Below are positions 50,929 through 59,063 of a stretch of 64,000 bases of DNA, in pieces; position 1 is the stretch's first letter; every line of letters begins with the position of its first letter. The notes under the pieces are model-generated. The model saw only the letters and a list, made by a program, of their open reading frames with translations. It ran no database searches and was not told the origin of the DNA. The position numbers and the translations under genes are program-made. Source of the stretch: CF-39 sp035651155 (GTDB taxonomy: Bacteria > Chloroflexota > Limnocylindria > P2-11E); the NCBI GenBank assembly GCA_035651155.1, contig DASRGG010000002.1, positions 183,383 to 247,382 of the forward strand. Reading direction: 5' to 3'.

Positions 50929-51924
50929 TCAGGCCGCGGATCCGGCGAGGACCCGCCGCCGCCATTCGATCAAGCTCCGCACGCCGTCTGCGAGGCTCGT
51001 CTCCGCTCGGAAACCGAGCAGCTCCCGCGCTCGGCGCGGATCACCGACGCGACGCGCCGGGAGCGCACCCGCCGGCTGCGGCTTGAACTCGATGCCGACG
51101 CCGCTGCCGGTGATCTCGAGCAGGAGCGCGGCGAGGTCGCGCATCCGCGTCTCCACGCCGCTGCAGACGTTCACGATAGCGTCCGTGGCCTTGGTCTCGC
51201 ACGCGAGCATGTTCGCGCGCGCGACGTCGCCGACATATACGAAGTCCACCGACGAGCTGCCGTCCCCGAACAGCGTGAGCGGCTTCCCCAGGTCGATGAG
51301 GTTGAGCCAGCGCACCATCACCTCGACGTACGGGGACCGCACGTCCATGCGCGGTCCGTAGACATTGAAGTAACGCAATGTCGTGGTGGGGAGATCGCGG
51401 AGGTGCGCGAACGCGCGCGCCATCTGCTCGTTCGCGACCTTCGCCGCGCCGTACACGGTCGTGCCGGAGAGCGGCTGGTCCTCGTCGATCGGCAGCCGCT
51501 TCGGCTCGCCGTACACGACGGCGCTCGACGCGAGCACCACGCGCTTCACCTTCGCCTCGGCCGCGGCCTCGAGCACGTTGAACGTGCCGTCGACCATGAC
51601 CTCCTGGCACTCTCGCGGCAGCTCCTGGCACCGCGTCCATCGGAGGGCGGCCTGGTGGAACACGACGTCGGCGCCCGCGAGGTTCGCGCGTACCGCCTCG
51701 CGGTCGCGGATGTCGATCTCCACGAGGCGCGCCTTCCCCGTCGCGATCGCGCCGGCGAGGTTCTCGGGGACGCCGCGCACCATGGCATCGAGCGCGACGA
51801 CCTCGCGCGCGCCGCCCGCGATCGCGGCGTCGACGATGTGCGAGCCCACATTCCCGGCGCCCCCCGTGACCACGACGCGCGCGCCCGCGATGACGCTCAC
51901 TTCGCGCGCACGGCGGACCGTCAC
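50929..51924 (-). CDS. NAD-dependent sugar epimerase/dehydratase
   Basis: The 331-aa extended SDR has the Rossmann motif VVVTGGAGNVGSH, the Asp in VALDAMVRG and catalytic Y-x3-K in TTVYGAAKVANEQMA, with Ser in VLASSAVVYGEP. It should act on a nucleotide sugar used by the neighbouring aminotransferase. GTG 51924 overlaps the preceding toxin-like gene's stop (GTGA). Confidence 0.9.
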   Translation of the reverse strand: MTVRRAREVSVIAGARVVVTGGAGNVGSHIVDAAIAGGAREVVALDAMVRGVPENLAGAIATGKARLVEIDIRDREAVRANLAGADVVFHQAALRWTRCQELPRECQEVMVDGTFNVLEAAAEAKVKRVVLASSAVVYGEPKRLPIDEDQPLSGTTVYGAAKVANEQMARAFAHLRDLPTTTLRYFNVYGPRMDVRSPYVEVMVRWLNLIDLGKPLTLFGDGSSSVDFVYVGDVARANMLACETKATDAIVNVCSGVETRMRDLAALLLEITGSGVGIEFKPQPAGALPARRVGDPRRARELLGFRAETSLADGVRSLIEWRRRVLAGSAA

Positions 51925-52310
51925 CGCGTCACGGCGATCGCGAGTCGCCTCGCCGCGTCCCTGATGCCGCTATCGAGCGTCAGGATCCGGCACCCCAGGA
52001 GCTCGGCGAGAGCCAGGTACTCGGCGTCGTACGTCTTCATCCATCCGAGGCGATCCGCGATCTCCCACGCGCGCCGGCCGAGCCGCGCGTGGGTCCGCGG
52101 CCGGATCGGTCCTGACTCGATGGCGCGCAGGCTCTCCCGTGCGGCCCGCGAGGAGATCTCTCCACGCGATGCCGCCTCGTAAAGCGCGGAGCGGACCTCC
52201 GGCCACAGCAGGGGCGGAGCGACCGGCACGTCGCCGTCGAAGCGGTCGAAGCCTGCCGGGGCGACCGCGGCCGCGAACGCCGCGCTCGCGTCGACCACGA
52301 GGACGCTAAT
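51921..52310 (-). CDS. PIN-domain (VapC-like) toxin, ATT start proposed
   Basis: The protein opens SVLVVDASAAF with the first PIN Asp and has Glu in LLWPEVRSALYEA and late Asp residues in TYDAEYLALAELLGC and LTLDSGIRD, the four-acid RNase site. The first canonical start, GTG 52298, would cut the first strand. ATT 52310 overlaps the HTH gene's TAG, has AGGAGG four bases upstream and gives a typical VapC N-terminus (129 aa). The start is inferred. Confidence 0.75.
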   Translation of the reverse strand: MSVLVVDASAAFAAAVAPAGFDRFDGDVPVAPPLLWPEVRSALYEAASRGEISSRAARESLRAIESGPIRPRTHARLGRRAWEIADRLGWMKTYDAEYLALAELLGCRILTLDSGIRDAARRLAIAVTR

Positions 52311-52554
52311 GACCCCTCCTGCTGAGGCGGATGATGCGGACGACGTTCGGCATCGGCCGGCCGTCGCGGGTGCGTCGCCACTCCTTCGGCAGCGGCAGCT
52401 GCGCGTCGCGCTCTGTCATGACCTCGAGGTCGCCCTCTTCGATGACGTGCTGGGTGCCGACCTTCGTGGCGCGGAGCCGCCCCGCCCGGATCCAGCGACG
52501 GATCGTCTCTGGGTCACGGCGTACGCGGCGCGCGGCTTCGGGGACGGTCAACAC
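52306..52554 (-). CDS. Excisionase/MerR-like HTH antitoxin
   Basis: The 82-aa protein begins MLTVPEAARRVRRDPETIRR and continues WIRAGRLRATKVGTQHVIEE, a classic excisionase-type HTH used by some VapB-like antitoxins. The C-terminal half is basic. A TAGTAT box lies nine bases before GTG 52554, within GTTG...CAAC, a possible operator. It forms a bicistron with the PIN gene. Confidence 0.75.
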   Translation of the reverse strand: MLTVPEAARRVRRDPETIRRWIRAGRLRATKVGTQHVIEEGDLEVMTERDAQLPLPKEWRRTRDGRPMPNVVRIIRLSRRGH

Positions 52555-52602
52555 TGTCGTTGCATACTACAACATCGTCCCCCGCGCGAACAGCGAGCGC
52601 GC

Positions 52603-52866
52603 TTACCGATCACGCACGGCGTAGCCGTTGTACTGACCACCCACGGCGAGCGCGATCTCGCGCATCGCCTCCTGTGTCGCGACCTCGCGATCCTTCTTCG
52701 CGACGGCCTCGTGCGTCGCCACGAGGAGCCAATCGTCCCCGTCGGACGCGGGACCGGCCTCGGAGCGGAAGCCGGCGCGCGCAAGCGCCTTGCCGGCGCG
52801 CTCGGCGGCTTCACGGTCCGGAACGTAAAGGAAATGGCTGGTCGTTCGTGTCTTGGTGGGGCTCAC
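52603..52866 (-). CDS. RraB-like (ribonuclease E inhibitor B domain) protein
   Basis: The 87-aa product has the short ferredoxin-like RraB/DUF695 pattern: SHFLYVPDREAAERAGKAL, GFRSEAGPASDGDDWLLVAT and a C-terminal helix EAMREIALAVGGQYNGY. RraB modulates RNase E in enterics; many standalone relatives are uncharacterised. GTG 52866 was chosen, though a start at 52893 is possible. Confidence 0.65.
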   Translation of the reverse strand: MSPTKTRTTSHFLYVPDREAAERAGKALARAGFRSEAGPASDGDDWLLVATHEAVAKKDREVATQEAMREIALAVGGQYNGYAVRDR

Positions 52867-53299
52867 GCCGCACACCAGACTAGCGGGCGGCACGCGGCGG
52901 TGATGGTGGCGACGATCATCGGCTGGAGCATCGTGCTCGTCGCGAGTTCATGACCGAGGATGAGCTCAAGGCGCAGCCCCGGCTGCAGAACGTCGAGAAG
53001 GCCTCCGCAAGCCGCACGACTCGTACCGGCGCCTCAGGACACTCGCGACTGGCCTTACGCGCGCGGACGCGTCGTGGAGCGCCGAGCGCGATCGTCGGGG
53101 GCGGTGCTCGCGATCGACGCCCTTCTGCGCGTCGTTCTGACGGCGGTGCGCGCAGACCTCGGCGTATGGCGCGGCGTGTCGGCGCCGAGCAGGCGACGTG
53201 GAGTCTCGATCCGGGTGAGTCGCCGGCGCGAGCACGGCGATGGCGAACGCGATCCTGATCACGAAGGGGTAACGCGCGACACGCCTCAGGTGACGCGCG
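52867..53299. other. Region without a confident gene
   Basis: About 430 bp between the RraB-like and second PIN genes. ATG 52903 encodes the hydrophobic 16-mer MVATIIGWSIVLVASS, whose TGA overlaps ATG 52950, the start of a 102-codon frame that begins plausibly (MTEDELKAQPRLQ) but soon turns into Arg/Ala-rich sequence typical of random GC-rich DNA. I see no terminator or repeat. A decayed gene is possible. Confidence 0.4.
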
Positions 53300-53767
53300 T
53301 CACACGAACGCGCGCAGCGCCATGACACGCATCGTGGCGGCCTCGAGAGAGAGCTGTTCCGGCCACCCTGCGTCATCGGAGAGCGCGATTCCGACCGACC
53401 GGTCGAAGCCACAGGCGACGATCAGCGCGTCTGGTGTCTTTAGGCCGAATCGCGCGCGAACGACCGCCGCAAGCCGCGAGACGGTGAGATCGATGGGCAC
53501 GACTTCGAGGTTCGGGAACGTTCGCAGGAAGGCGAGGATCGATCGCTCGACGTCGCCGGCTCCCGAACGAAGCGGACGCACGAGGAGCTCCGTCACGCTG
53601 ACCGCCGAGACGACGGCCGAGTTGCGGCCGGACCGGACCAAGCCGTCGACGACCGCGGCCGCGAGCGAACTCGTCGGCTCAGCTCCAAAGTACGCCGCGA
53701 GGCACGACGTATCCAGCAAGAGGGTCGCGCCCGCGGGAACAACGCGCTCGAGCCGTCGAATGCTCAG
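53300..53767 (-). CDS. PIN-domain toxin (CTG or TTG start)
   Basis: The PIN fold is seen in LLLDTSCLAAYFG (first Asp), SVTELLVRPL (Glu), LKTPDALIVACGF (Asp) and IALSDDAGW. Two starts fit: CTG 53767, which overlaps the antitoxin TGA as CTGA and gives 155 aa, or TTG 53719, which begins directly at the first strand (139 aa). Partner is the AbrB/zinc protein upstream. Confidence 0.75.
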   Translation of the reverse strand: MSIRRLERVVPAGATLLLDTSCLAAYFGAEPTSSLAAAVVDGLVRSGRNSAVVSAVSVTELLVRPLRSGAGDVERSILAFLRTFPNLEVVPIDLTVSRLAAVVRARFGLKTPDALIVACGFDRSVGIALSDDAGWPEQLSLEAATMRVMALRAFV

Positions 53768-54315
53768 CGTCGTGGCGCCGAGCTGCGCTCGCCGCCGGAC
53801 GCCCGCCGCTTGCGCACTCCGGCACGTGAGCGTCCGACGTGCTCGGGGTCGGTCCTGATGCCGCGGTCGCTCAGCCGGCCCACGGCGTGCTTGCGGCGAT
53901 GCTCGGTCATGTTCGCGACGGAGCGACCGCAAACGTCGCACTTCGGCCATCGCAGCTTCGGCTCGCGCTCGTAGCGCTCGCGCGTGACCTCCGTCTGGCG
54001 GTACGTGCGCCTCGACTCGTCGAAGGTCAAGTACGGCGTCCCATCGCTCGCGCGTCCGGGGTCCTCGTCGCCGTTCCAAGAGCCGCGCTCCTCGGCGATG
54101 TAGGCGGCACGCTCCTCGGCGGTCCGTCCGTACAGACCCCCGGCGATGCCCGCGTAGCTCGTGGGCATGACGCGCAGCTCAACGTGGCCGGGCTGCGCCT
54201 CATCGAATGTGAGCGCGATCTGATCGCCAGCCTTCGCACCGAGCGCTTTCACGAGGCGGTCGGGGATGGTCAGCTGGTTGCGCGCACGCAGGACCGCGAT
54301 GGCTTCTTTCGGCAC
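53764..54315 (-). CDS. AbrB-like antitoxin with C-terminal zinc finger
   Basis: The 183-aa protein has an N-terminal AbrB/MazE-like hairpin (IAVLRARNQLTIPDRLVKAL, GDQIALTFDEAQPGHVELRV), a linker and a C2H2-like finger CDVCGRSVANMTEHRRKH before a basic tail. An AbrB domain joined to a zinc finger is unusual for an antitoxin. TTGATG-17 nt-TAGTCT ends six bases before GTG 54315. It precedes a PIN gene. Confidence 0.7.
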   Translation of the reverse strand: MPKEAIAVLRARNQLTIPDRLVKALGAKAGDQIALTFDEAQPGHVELRVMPTSYAGIAGGLYGRTAEERAAYIAEERGSWNGDEDPGRASDGTPYLTFDESRRTYRQTEVTRERYEREPKLRWPKCDVCGRSVANMTEHRRKHAVGRLSDRGIRTDPEHVGRSRAGVRKRRASGGERSSAPRR

Positions 54316-54321
54316 GTCGCG

Positions 54322-54350
54322 AGACTAGCGAAAATCCGACGCATCATCAA
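54322..54350 (-). promoter_or_regulatory. Leaderless promoter of the AbrB/zinc-PIN pair
   Basis: TTGATG (54350-54345), 17 nt and TAGTCT (54327-54322) end six bases before GTG 54315. It is one of the best promoter matches in the window and lies in locally AT-richer DNA. Confidence 0.65.
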
Positions 54351-54387
54351 GATTCAGAATTCAGCGAGACCGACCACACCTGCGCGG

Positions 54388-55059
54388 CTACGGCGCGGCG
54401 CGGTAGCGGAGCAGCTTGGCGGGGACGCCCGCGTACACCGCGTACGGCGGCACGGACGTGTCGCGCGCCACGACCGCGCCGGCGCCGATGATCGCGCCCT
54501 CGCCCACGGTGACGCCGGGCAGCAGCACCGCGTTCACGCCGATGTCCGCGCCGTCGCCGACGCGCACCGGCTTGATGACCAGGTCGGTCTGGATGATCGG
54601 CACGTCGGCGGGCTCGCCGGTGTGCTCGCTGCCGAGCACCTTCGCGCCGGGCCCCCACCCGACGTACTCGCCGAGCTCCATGTCGCGGCAGTCGAAGTAC
54701 GACTGCGGACCGATCCAGGTGTGCGCGCCGATGACGCAGCGGCCGTCGTGCCGTCCCTGGAGGAACGTCTGGTTTCCGATGAACACCGCGTCGCCGATCT
54801 CGAAGGTGTGCGGATGCAGCACGAGCACGCCCATGCCGATCCGGACACCGTTCCCGAAGCGCTTGCAGAGCGCGCGCAGCACGATGCGGCGCGCGCGCTG
54901 ACCCGTGAGACCCTCGATCCAGAGCGTGCTCGCGTAGCGCTCGAGGAGCGCGTCACGGTCGAGCGCGCGCCGGAGCTCCTCCGATTCGGCGAGCTCGTCC
55001 GGCGGATCGGCCGCGGCCTCCCGCAGGCCGTGGACGGCCTTCACGACACGCGAGGTCAC
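54388..55059 (-). CDS. Left-handed beta-helix acyltransferase (C-terminal LbH, maltose O-acetyltransferase-like)
   Basis: The 223-aa protein has a helical N-terminus and hexapeptide repeats from residue 75, such as VRIGMGVLVLHPHTFEIGDA, ADIGVNAVLLPGVTVGEGAI and IGAGAVVARDTSVPPYAVYA. It probably acetylates a sugar or lipid-linked sugar. GTG 55059 overlaps the aminotransferase stop as GTGA, the last gene of the Gfo/Idh operon. Confidence 0.85.
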   Translation of the reverse strand: MTSRVVKAVHGLREAAADPPDELAESEELRRALDRDALLERYASTLWIEGLTGQRARRIVLRALCKRFGNGVRIGMGVLVLHPHTFEIGDAVFIGNQTFLQGRHDGRCVIGAHTWIGPQSYFDCRDMELGEYVGWGPGAKVLGSEHTGEPADVPIIQTDLVIKPVRVGDGADIGVNAVLLPGVTVGEGAIIGAGAVVARDTSVPPYAVYAGVPAKLLRYRAAP

Positions 55060-56192
55060 TTCCGCATGAACTCCGCGATCGACGACGCCACGCGCTCGAC
55101 CATCGCGTCGGTCATCTCCGCGTAGATCGGGATCGAGAGGATCTCGTCGCAGACGCGCTCGGTCACCGGCAGGTCGCCCTTGCGGTAGCCGAGGAACTGC
55201 GCGGCCTCCTGGAGATGGATCGGCACCGGGTAGTGGATCTGCGTGCCGATGCCGCGCTCGCTGAGGAACGCGCGCAGCGCGTCGCGGCGCCCGTTCGGGA
55301 CGCGGATCGCGTACGCGTAGTACACGTGGCGCTCGCCCGAGGGCATCTGCGGCGTGACGACGCCGGAGTCGCGCAGGAGCTCGCCGTAGCGCTTCGCGAT
55401 CGCGCGGCGGCGCGCGTTCCACTCGTCGAGCCGGCGCAGCTTCACGCGGAGGATCGCCGCCTGGATCTCGTCGAGCCGCGCGTTGTACCCGACGACCGGG
55501 TGGTAGTAGCGGGTCGACTGGCCGTGCTCGCGCAGCGCGCGGAGGTCGTCGGCGAGCTTGTCGTCGTTCGTGACGATGCTTCCCGCCTCGCCGTACGCGC
55601 CGAGGTTCTTGCTGCAGTAGAAGGAGTAGCAGCCGACGCGGCCGCCGCTCCCCGCCCTCTTGCCGTCGTCGAGGAGCGCGCCGTGCGACTGCGCGGCGTC
55701 CTCGATGATCGCGATGCCGCGGTCCGCGACCATCTGCCGCAGCGGCTTCAGGTCCACGGTGCGGCCGTACAGGTGCACCGGGATGATCGCCTTCGTGCGC
55801 GGCGTGACGGCGGCCGCGACCGCCGCGGGGTCCATGAGCATCGACTGCTCGTCGATGTCGACGAGGATCGGCCGCGCGTTCGCGTAGATGATCGCCTCGA
55901 CGGTCGCGAAGAACGTGTACGAGACGGTGATGACCTCGTCGCCGGCCGACACGCCGCACGCGCGGATCGCGAGCTGCAGCGCGTCGGTGCCGCTGCCGAC
56001 GCCGATCGCGTGCTTGGTCCCGCAATAGGCCGCCCACTCCTGGTCGAACGCGCGCACGTTCGGCCCGATCGTGAGCTGCATGCTGTCGAGCACCTGATCG
56101 ATCGCGGTGCGGACCTCCTCCCGGATCGTCGCGTACTGCGCGCGCAGATCCACGAGCGGTATCTCCAGCGTCTTCGTCGGCGTCACGGTCAC
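55056..56192 (-). CDS. DegT/DnrJ/EryC1 aminotransferase (WbpE-like)
   Basis: The 378-aa enzyme has IPLVDLRAQYATI at the start, GVGSGTDALQLAIRA, IIEDAAQSHGALLDDG and the PLP lysine in CYSFYCSKNLGAYGEAG. It matches WbpE/WlbC-type enzymes that form UDP-2-acetamido-3-amino sugars. The neighbouring dehydrogenase and N-acetyltransferase support that pathway. GTG 56192 overlaps the acyltransferase stop. Confidence 0.88.
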   Translation of the reverse strand: MTVTPTKTLEIPLVDLRAQYATIREEVRTAIDQVLDSMQLTIGPNVRAFDQEWAAYCGTKHAIGVGSGTDALQLAIRACGVSAGDEVITVSYTFFATVEAIIYANARPILVDIDEQSMLMDPAAVAAAVTPRTKAIIPVHLYGRTVDLKPLRQMVADRGIAIIEDAAQSHGALLDDGKRAGSGGRVGCYSFYCSKNLGAYGEAGSIVTNDDKLADDLRALREHGQSTRYYHPVVGYNARLDEIQAAILRVKLRRLDEWNARRRAIAKRYGELLRDSGVVTPQMPSGERHVYYAYAIRVPNGRRDALRAFLSERGIGTQIHYPVPIHLQEAAQFLGYRKGDLPVTERVCDEILSIPIYAEMTDAMVERVASSIAEFMRK

Positions 56193-56875
56193 GGATGTCT
56201 CTCCTTCGCTTCGAGCCAGGCGTACGCGTGCGGGTAGATCCCCACGAAGCACGCGAGGTCGGTGATCTCTTCTTTCAGTTGAACGGCGGGGTTGCCCGCC
56301 CAGACCGAGCGTGCCGGCACGTTGCGTGCCCGCACGACGCTGCCGGCCCCGATGAGCGCGTCCTCGCCGATCTGCACGCCCGGAAGGAGCGTGCTGTTCG
56401 CCCCGATCCGCGCGTTGCGCCGGACCGTCGCGCCCTTCACGCAGTCGAGGTACGCCGGGCACTGGGGGTGGGGGTCGTCGGTGAAGACGACGTGCGGGCC
56501 GAGGAAGACGCCGTCCTCGATCGTCACGAGCTCGAGGAAGCAGCCGGTGTGGATGCGCACGTTGTCCCCGATCCGGTTCCCGAACTCGAGCGAGGCGTGC
56601 GTCCCCACCGACACGTCGTCGCCGATGACGTTGTCCTCGCGGATCGACGCGCCCTGGCCGGTCTGGAGGCGCGCGCCGATGGTGGTGCCCGCGTAGATCG
56701 TGGTGAACGGGCGGATCACCGAGTCGGCGCCGATGACGAGCGGCAGCTCGCCCTCCTTCTTCCCGCGCGGCGCGCGGCCGAGGATCGCGTAGGGCCCGAC
56801 GACGGTGCCGCTCCCGAGCTCGACGTTCGGCGCGACGATCGCGGTCGGGTGGATCCGGGCGCCGAGGGAGGTCAC
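56189..56875 (-). CDS. Left-handed beta-helix N-acetyltransferase (WbpD-like)
   Basis: The 228-aa protein is almost entirely hexapeptide repeats (IHPTAIVAPNVELGSGTVVG, IGDDVSVGTHASLEFGNRIG, IGANSTLLPGVQIGEDALIG) and has the catalytic-type His in HTGCFLELV and DDPHP. This resembles WbpD/WlbB, which acetylates the 3-amino group of a UDP-uronic acid. GTG 56875 overlaps the dehydrogenase stop as GTGA. Confidence 0.85.
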   Translation of the reverse strand: MTSLGARIHPTAIVAPNVELGSGTVVGPYAILGRAPRGKKEGELPLVIGADSVIRPFTTIYAGTTIGARLQTGQGASIREDNVIGDDVSVGTHASLEFGNRIGDNVRIHTGCFLELVTIEDGVFLGPHVVFTDDPHPQCPAYLDCVKGATVRRNARIGANSTLLPGVQIGEDALIGAGSVVRARNVPARSVWAGNPAVQLKEEITDLACFVGIYPHAYAWLEAKERHP

Positions 56876-57900
56876 GCGGGCGCGGCCTCCGGCGCGGGCC
56901 GGTACGACACGCGCACGCCGCCGGCCTTGAGGCTGCGCATGCCGGCCTCGAGGACGCGCACCACCCGCAGTCCCGCCTCGCCGTCGCTGCGCGGCTTCTT
57001 TCCCTCCCGCACGCATTCGATGAAGTGGCGCATCTCGAGCTGGAGCGCCTCGGTGACGGGCACGCGCGGGCTCCGGATGTCGCCGGCGCGGTAGCTGCGT
57101 CGCAGCTCCTCGCTCGAGAGCTCCTCGACGCCGAAGTCGTACACCTTCACGCGCTCCACGGCCTGCACGTCGTCGTACACCGCCATCTTCTTGCTGCCGA
57201 TGACCGTCATCGTGCGCAGCTTCGACGGCGCGAGCCACGAGAGGTGCGCGTGCGCGAGCGCGCCGGATGGAAAGCCCATCGTCAGGAAAACGACGTCCTC
57301 GATGTCGGGCTGCACGTAGCACGCGCCGATGCACTGCACCCATTCGGGCTCCTCGGCGAGCCAGTACAGCGTGATCGAGACGTCGTGCGGCCCGAGGTCC
57401 CAGAGCACGTTGATGTCGAACTGATGGAGGCCGAGGTTCACGCGCTGGCTGTCGACGTAGTTGATGCGGCCGAGCTCGCCCTTTTCGACGAGCGAACGCA
57501 CCGTCACGACCGCGGGGTTGTACACGAAGGTGTGGCCGACCATGAGGGTGCGCCCGGACCTCTCTGCCGCGCGGACCATCGCCTCCGCGTCCGCGCTCGT
57601 TGCCGCGAGCGGCTTCTCGACGAACACGTGCTTGCCCGCCGCGAGCGCCTGCTCTACGAGCCGCCGGTGCGTGTGCACCGGTGTCGCGATGCAGACCGCG
57701 TCGACGTTCTCGTCGGCGAAGAGCGAGGTGTGGTCCGTCGTCACCCTCACCGCGGGGAAGCGCTTGCGCACGGCCTCGAGCCTGTCGCGCGAGAGGTCGG
57801 CGACCGCGACGGGGTCGGCGCCGGGCGCTTCGCTCAAGTTGCGGACGAGGTTCGGGCCCCAATATCCCGCGCCGATGACCGCGACGCGCAGCGGGTTCAT
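56872..57900 (-). CDS. Gfo/Idh/MocA-family sugar dehydrogenase (WbpB/WlbA-like)
   Basis: The 342-aa enzyme has the NAD motif VAVIGAGYWGPNLVRN, the catalytic EKP in HVFVEKPLAATSADAE and WDLGPHDVSITLYWL. WbpB/WlbA oxidises C3 of UDP-GlcNAc uronate. It is the first gene of the four-gene coupled operon (dehydrogenase, acetyltransferase, aminotransferase, acyltransferase), likely making a diacetamido sugar for surface polysaccharide. No UDP-GlcNAc 6-dehydrogenase is in the window. Confidence 0.87.
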   Translation of the reverse strand: MNPLRVAVIGAGYWGPNLVRNLSEAPGADPVAVADLSRDRLEAVRKRFPAVRVTTDHTSLFADENVDAVCIATPVHTHRRLVEQALAAGKHVFVEKPLAATSADAEAMVRAAERSGRTLMVGHTFVYNPAVVTVRSLVEKGELGRINYVDSQRVNLGLHQFDINVLWDLGPHDVSITLYWLAEEPEWVQCIGACYVQPDIEDVVFLTMGFPSGALAHAHLSWLAPSKLRTMTVIGSKKMAVYDDVQAVERVKVYDFGVEELSSEELRRSYRAGDIRSPRVPVTEALQLEMRHFIECVREGKKPRSDGEAGLRVVRVLEAGMRSLKAGGVRVSYRPAPEAAPA

Positions 57901-57968
57901 TCAGCGTCGATAGTAGTCACAACGCTGTCGCCGACGGCGTCTCCGAGGGCGTGCGACGCGCATCCGCC

Positions 57969-59063
57969 TCAGCGGGCCACGACGTAGTGCCGCGACCGTC
58001 CGGCGCCTTGCACCCGGAGCTCGCCCGCGCGCACGAGCGCGGCGAGGTCGGCCGCGGCCGTCGCCTGCGTAACGCCGCAGGCGCCGGCCGCCAACCGGCT
58101 CGTCCAGGCGGTCCCCGCGCGCGCCTCGCGGACGATGAGCGCGCGACGCTCGGCCGCGTCGAGGATGCGCGCGCCCGCGGGGGGCTCGGCGACGGTGAGC
58201 GGGTCGCCGATGGCGCGCTCCTCGAGCAACGGGATCTGGTAGCGCTCCCGCGAGGCCTTCGCGCATGCCGCCAGCCAGCGGTACGCCCAATCCTGGGCGA
58301 GTGCCGGCGTCTCAGAGAACGACCACAGCACGCCGGGGTGCTCGACCTGGAGCCCGACGACGACGTTCACGAGCCACCCCGCGCGCGTCGGGGCCTGCGC
58401 GGCGACCTTCAGCAGGTCGCTCCAGCGTCCTTCGACGGCGATCGCGCCGTGCGGAAGGCGCGCGAGCTCGGCCACGGCGAGACGGAGCCCCCCGGAGACC
58501 GCCGCGGTCGCGAGGTCGGCGATGCGCTTGCGTTCGACGGCCGCGACGACGCGTCCCTCCTCCACGATCGCGTAGTCGCCGACCGGGAGGTCGCGCCGCT
58601 CGAGCGTCGCCGGTTTGCCAGCGAAGCGCCAGGGGTAGCGCTCCCGGCTATCGACGGCGATCGCGAGCGGCCCCTCGAGACCGCGCGCCGCGGGCGCGCG
58701 GATGCCCGGCCGCGCCGCGGCGAGCGATGCCGCCGAGCGCCAGAAGACGACCTCGCGCCCCCGCGCGCGCGTCCAGACGAAGAGCGAGCGGCGATTGCTC
58801 CGCCGGCGCAGCACGAGGTGGATCGCCGCACCCTGCCGCCAGCAGGCCTCCACGGGGACCCGCTCGACGATCTCGGCCTCCGGTGGCCACTCGCGGAGCT
58901 GGTAGCAGAAGACGTCCTTGCCACGCGGCCACGTCTCACGCGCCGCGAGGAACACGCGACCCTCGCCCGAGACCGGGAGGCGCAGGAGGTACGGGAGCCG
59001 GCTCGCCGTCGCGGGATTGCGTCCGATCCAGAACGCCGTCCGATCATCGAGGACGTCGGCCAT
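57969..59063 (-). CDS. ERCC4-family nuclease with winged-helix C-terminus
   Basis: The 364-aa protein has an XPF-type nuclease core at about residues 125-215: AIAVDSRERYPWRF, RRDLPVGDYAIVEEG and VVAAVERKRIADL, matching the GD-x-n-ERK-x3-D active site. The N-terminal 120 residues are unassigned. The last 60 residues (CGVTQATAAADLAALVRAGE) look like a winged helix. No helicase motifs are present. Its ATG shares a base with the stop of the upstream membrane protein gene. A DNA repair or defence role is possible. Confidence 0.78.
   Translation of the reverse strand: MADVLDDRTAFWIGRNPATASRLPYLLRLPVSGEGRVFLAARETWPRGKDVFCYQLREWPPEAEIVERVPVEACWRQGAAIHLVLRRRSNRRSLFVWTRARGREVVFWRSAASLAAARPGIRAPAARGLEGPLAIAVDSRERYPWRFAGKPATLERRDLPVGDYAIVEEGRVVAAVERKRIADLATAAVSGGLRLAVAELARLPHGAIAVEGRWSDLLKVAAQAPTRAGWLVNVVVGLQVEHPGVLWSFSETPALAQDWAYRWLAACAKASRERYQIPLLEERAIGDPLTVAEPPAGARILDAAERRALIVREARAGTAWTSRLAAGACGVTQATAAADLAALVRAGELRVQGAGRSRHYVVAR

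Noticed and set aside
52950..53258. A 102-codon plus-strand frame starting MTEDELKAQPRLQ.
   Set aside because: After about 20 residues it becomes Arg/Ala/Gly-rich with no family resemblance; kept only as part of the region without a confident gene.
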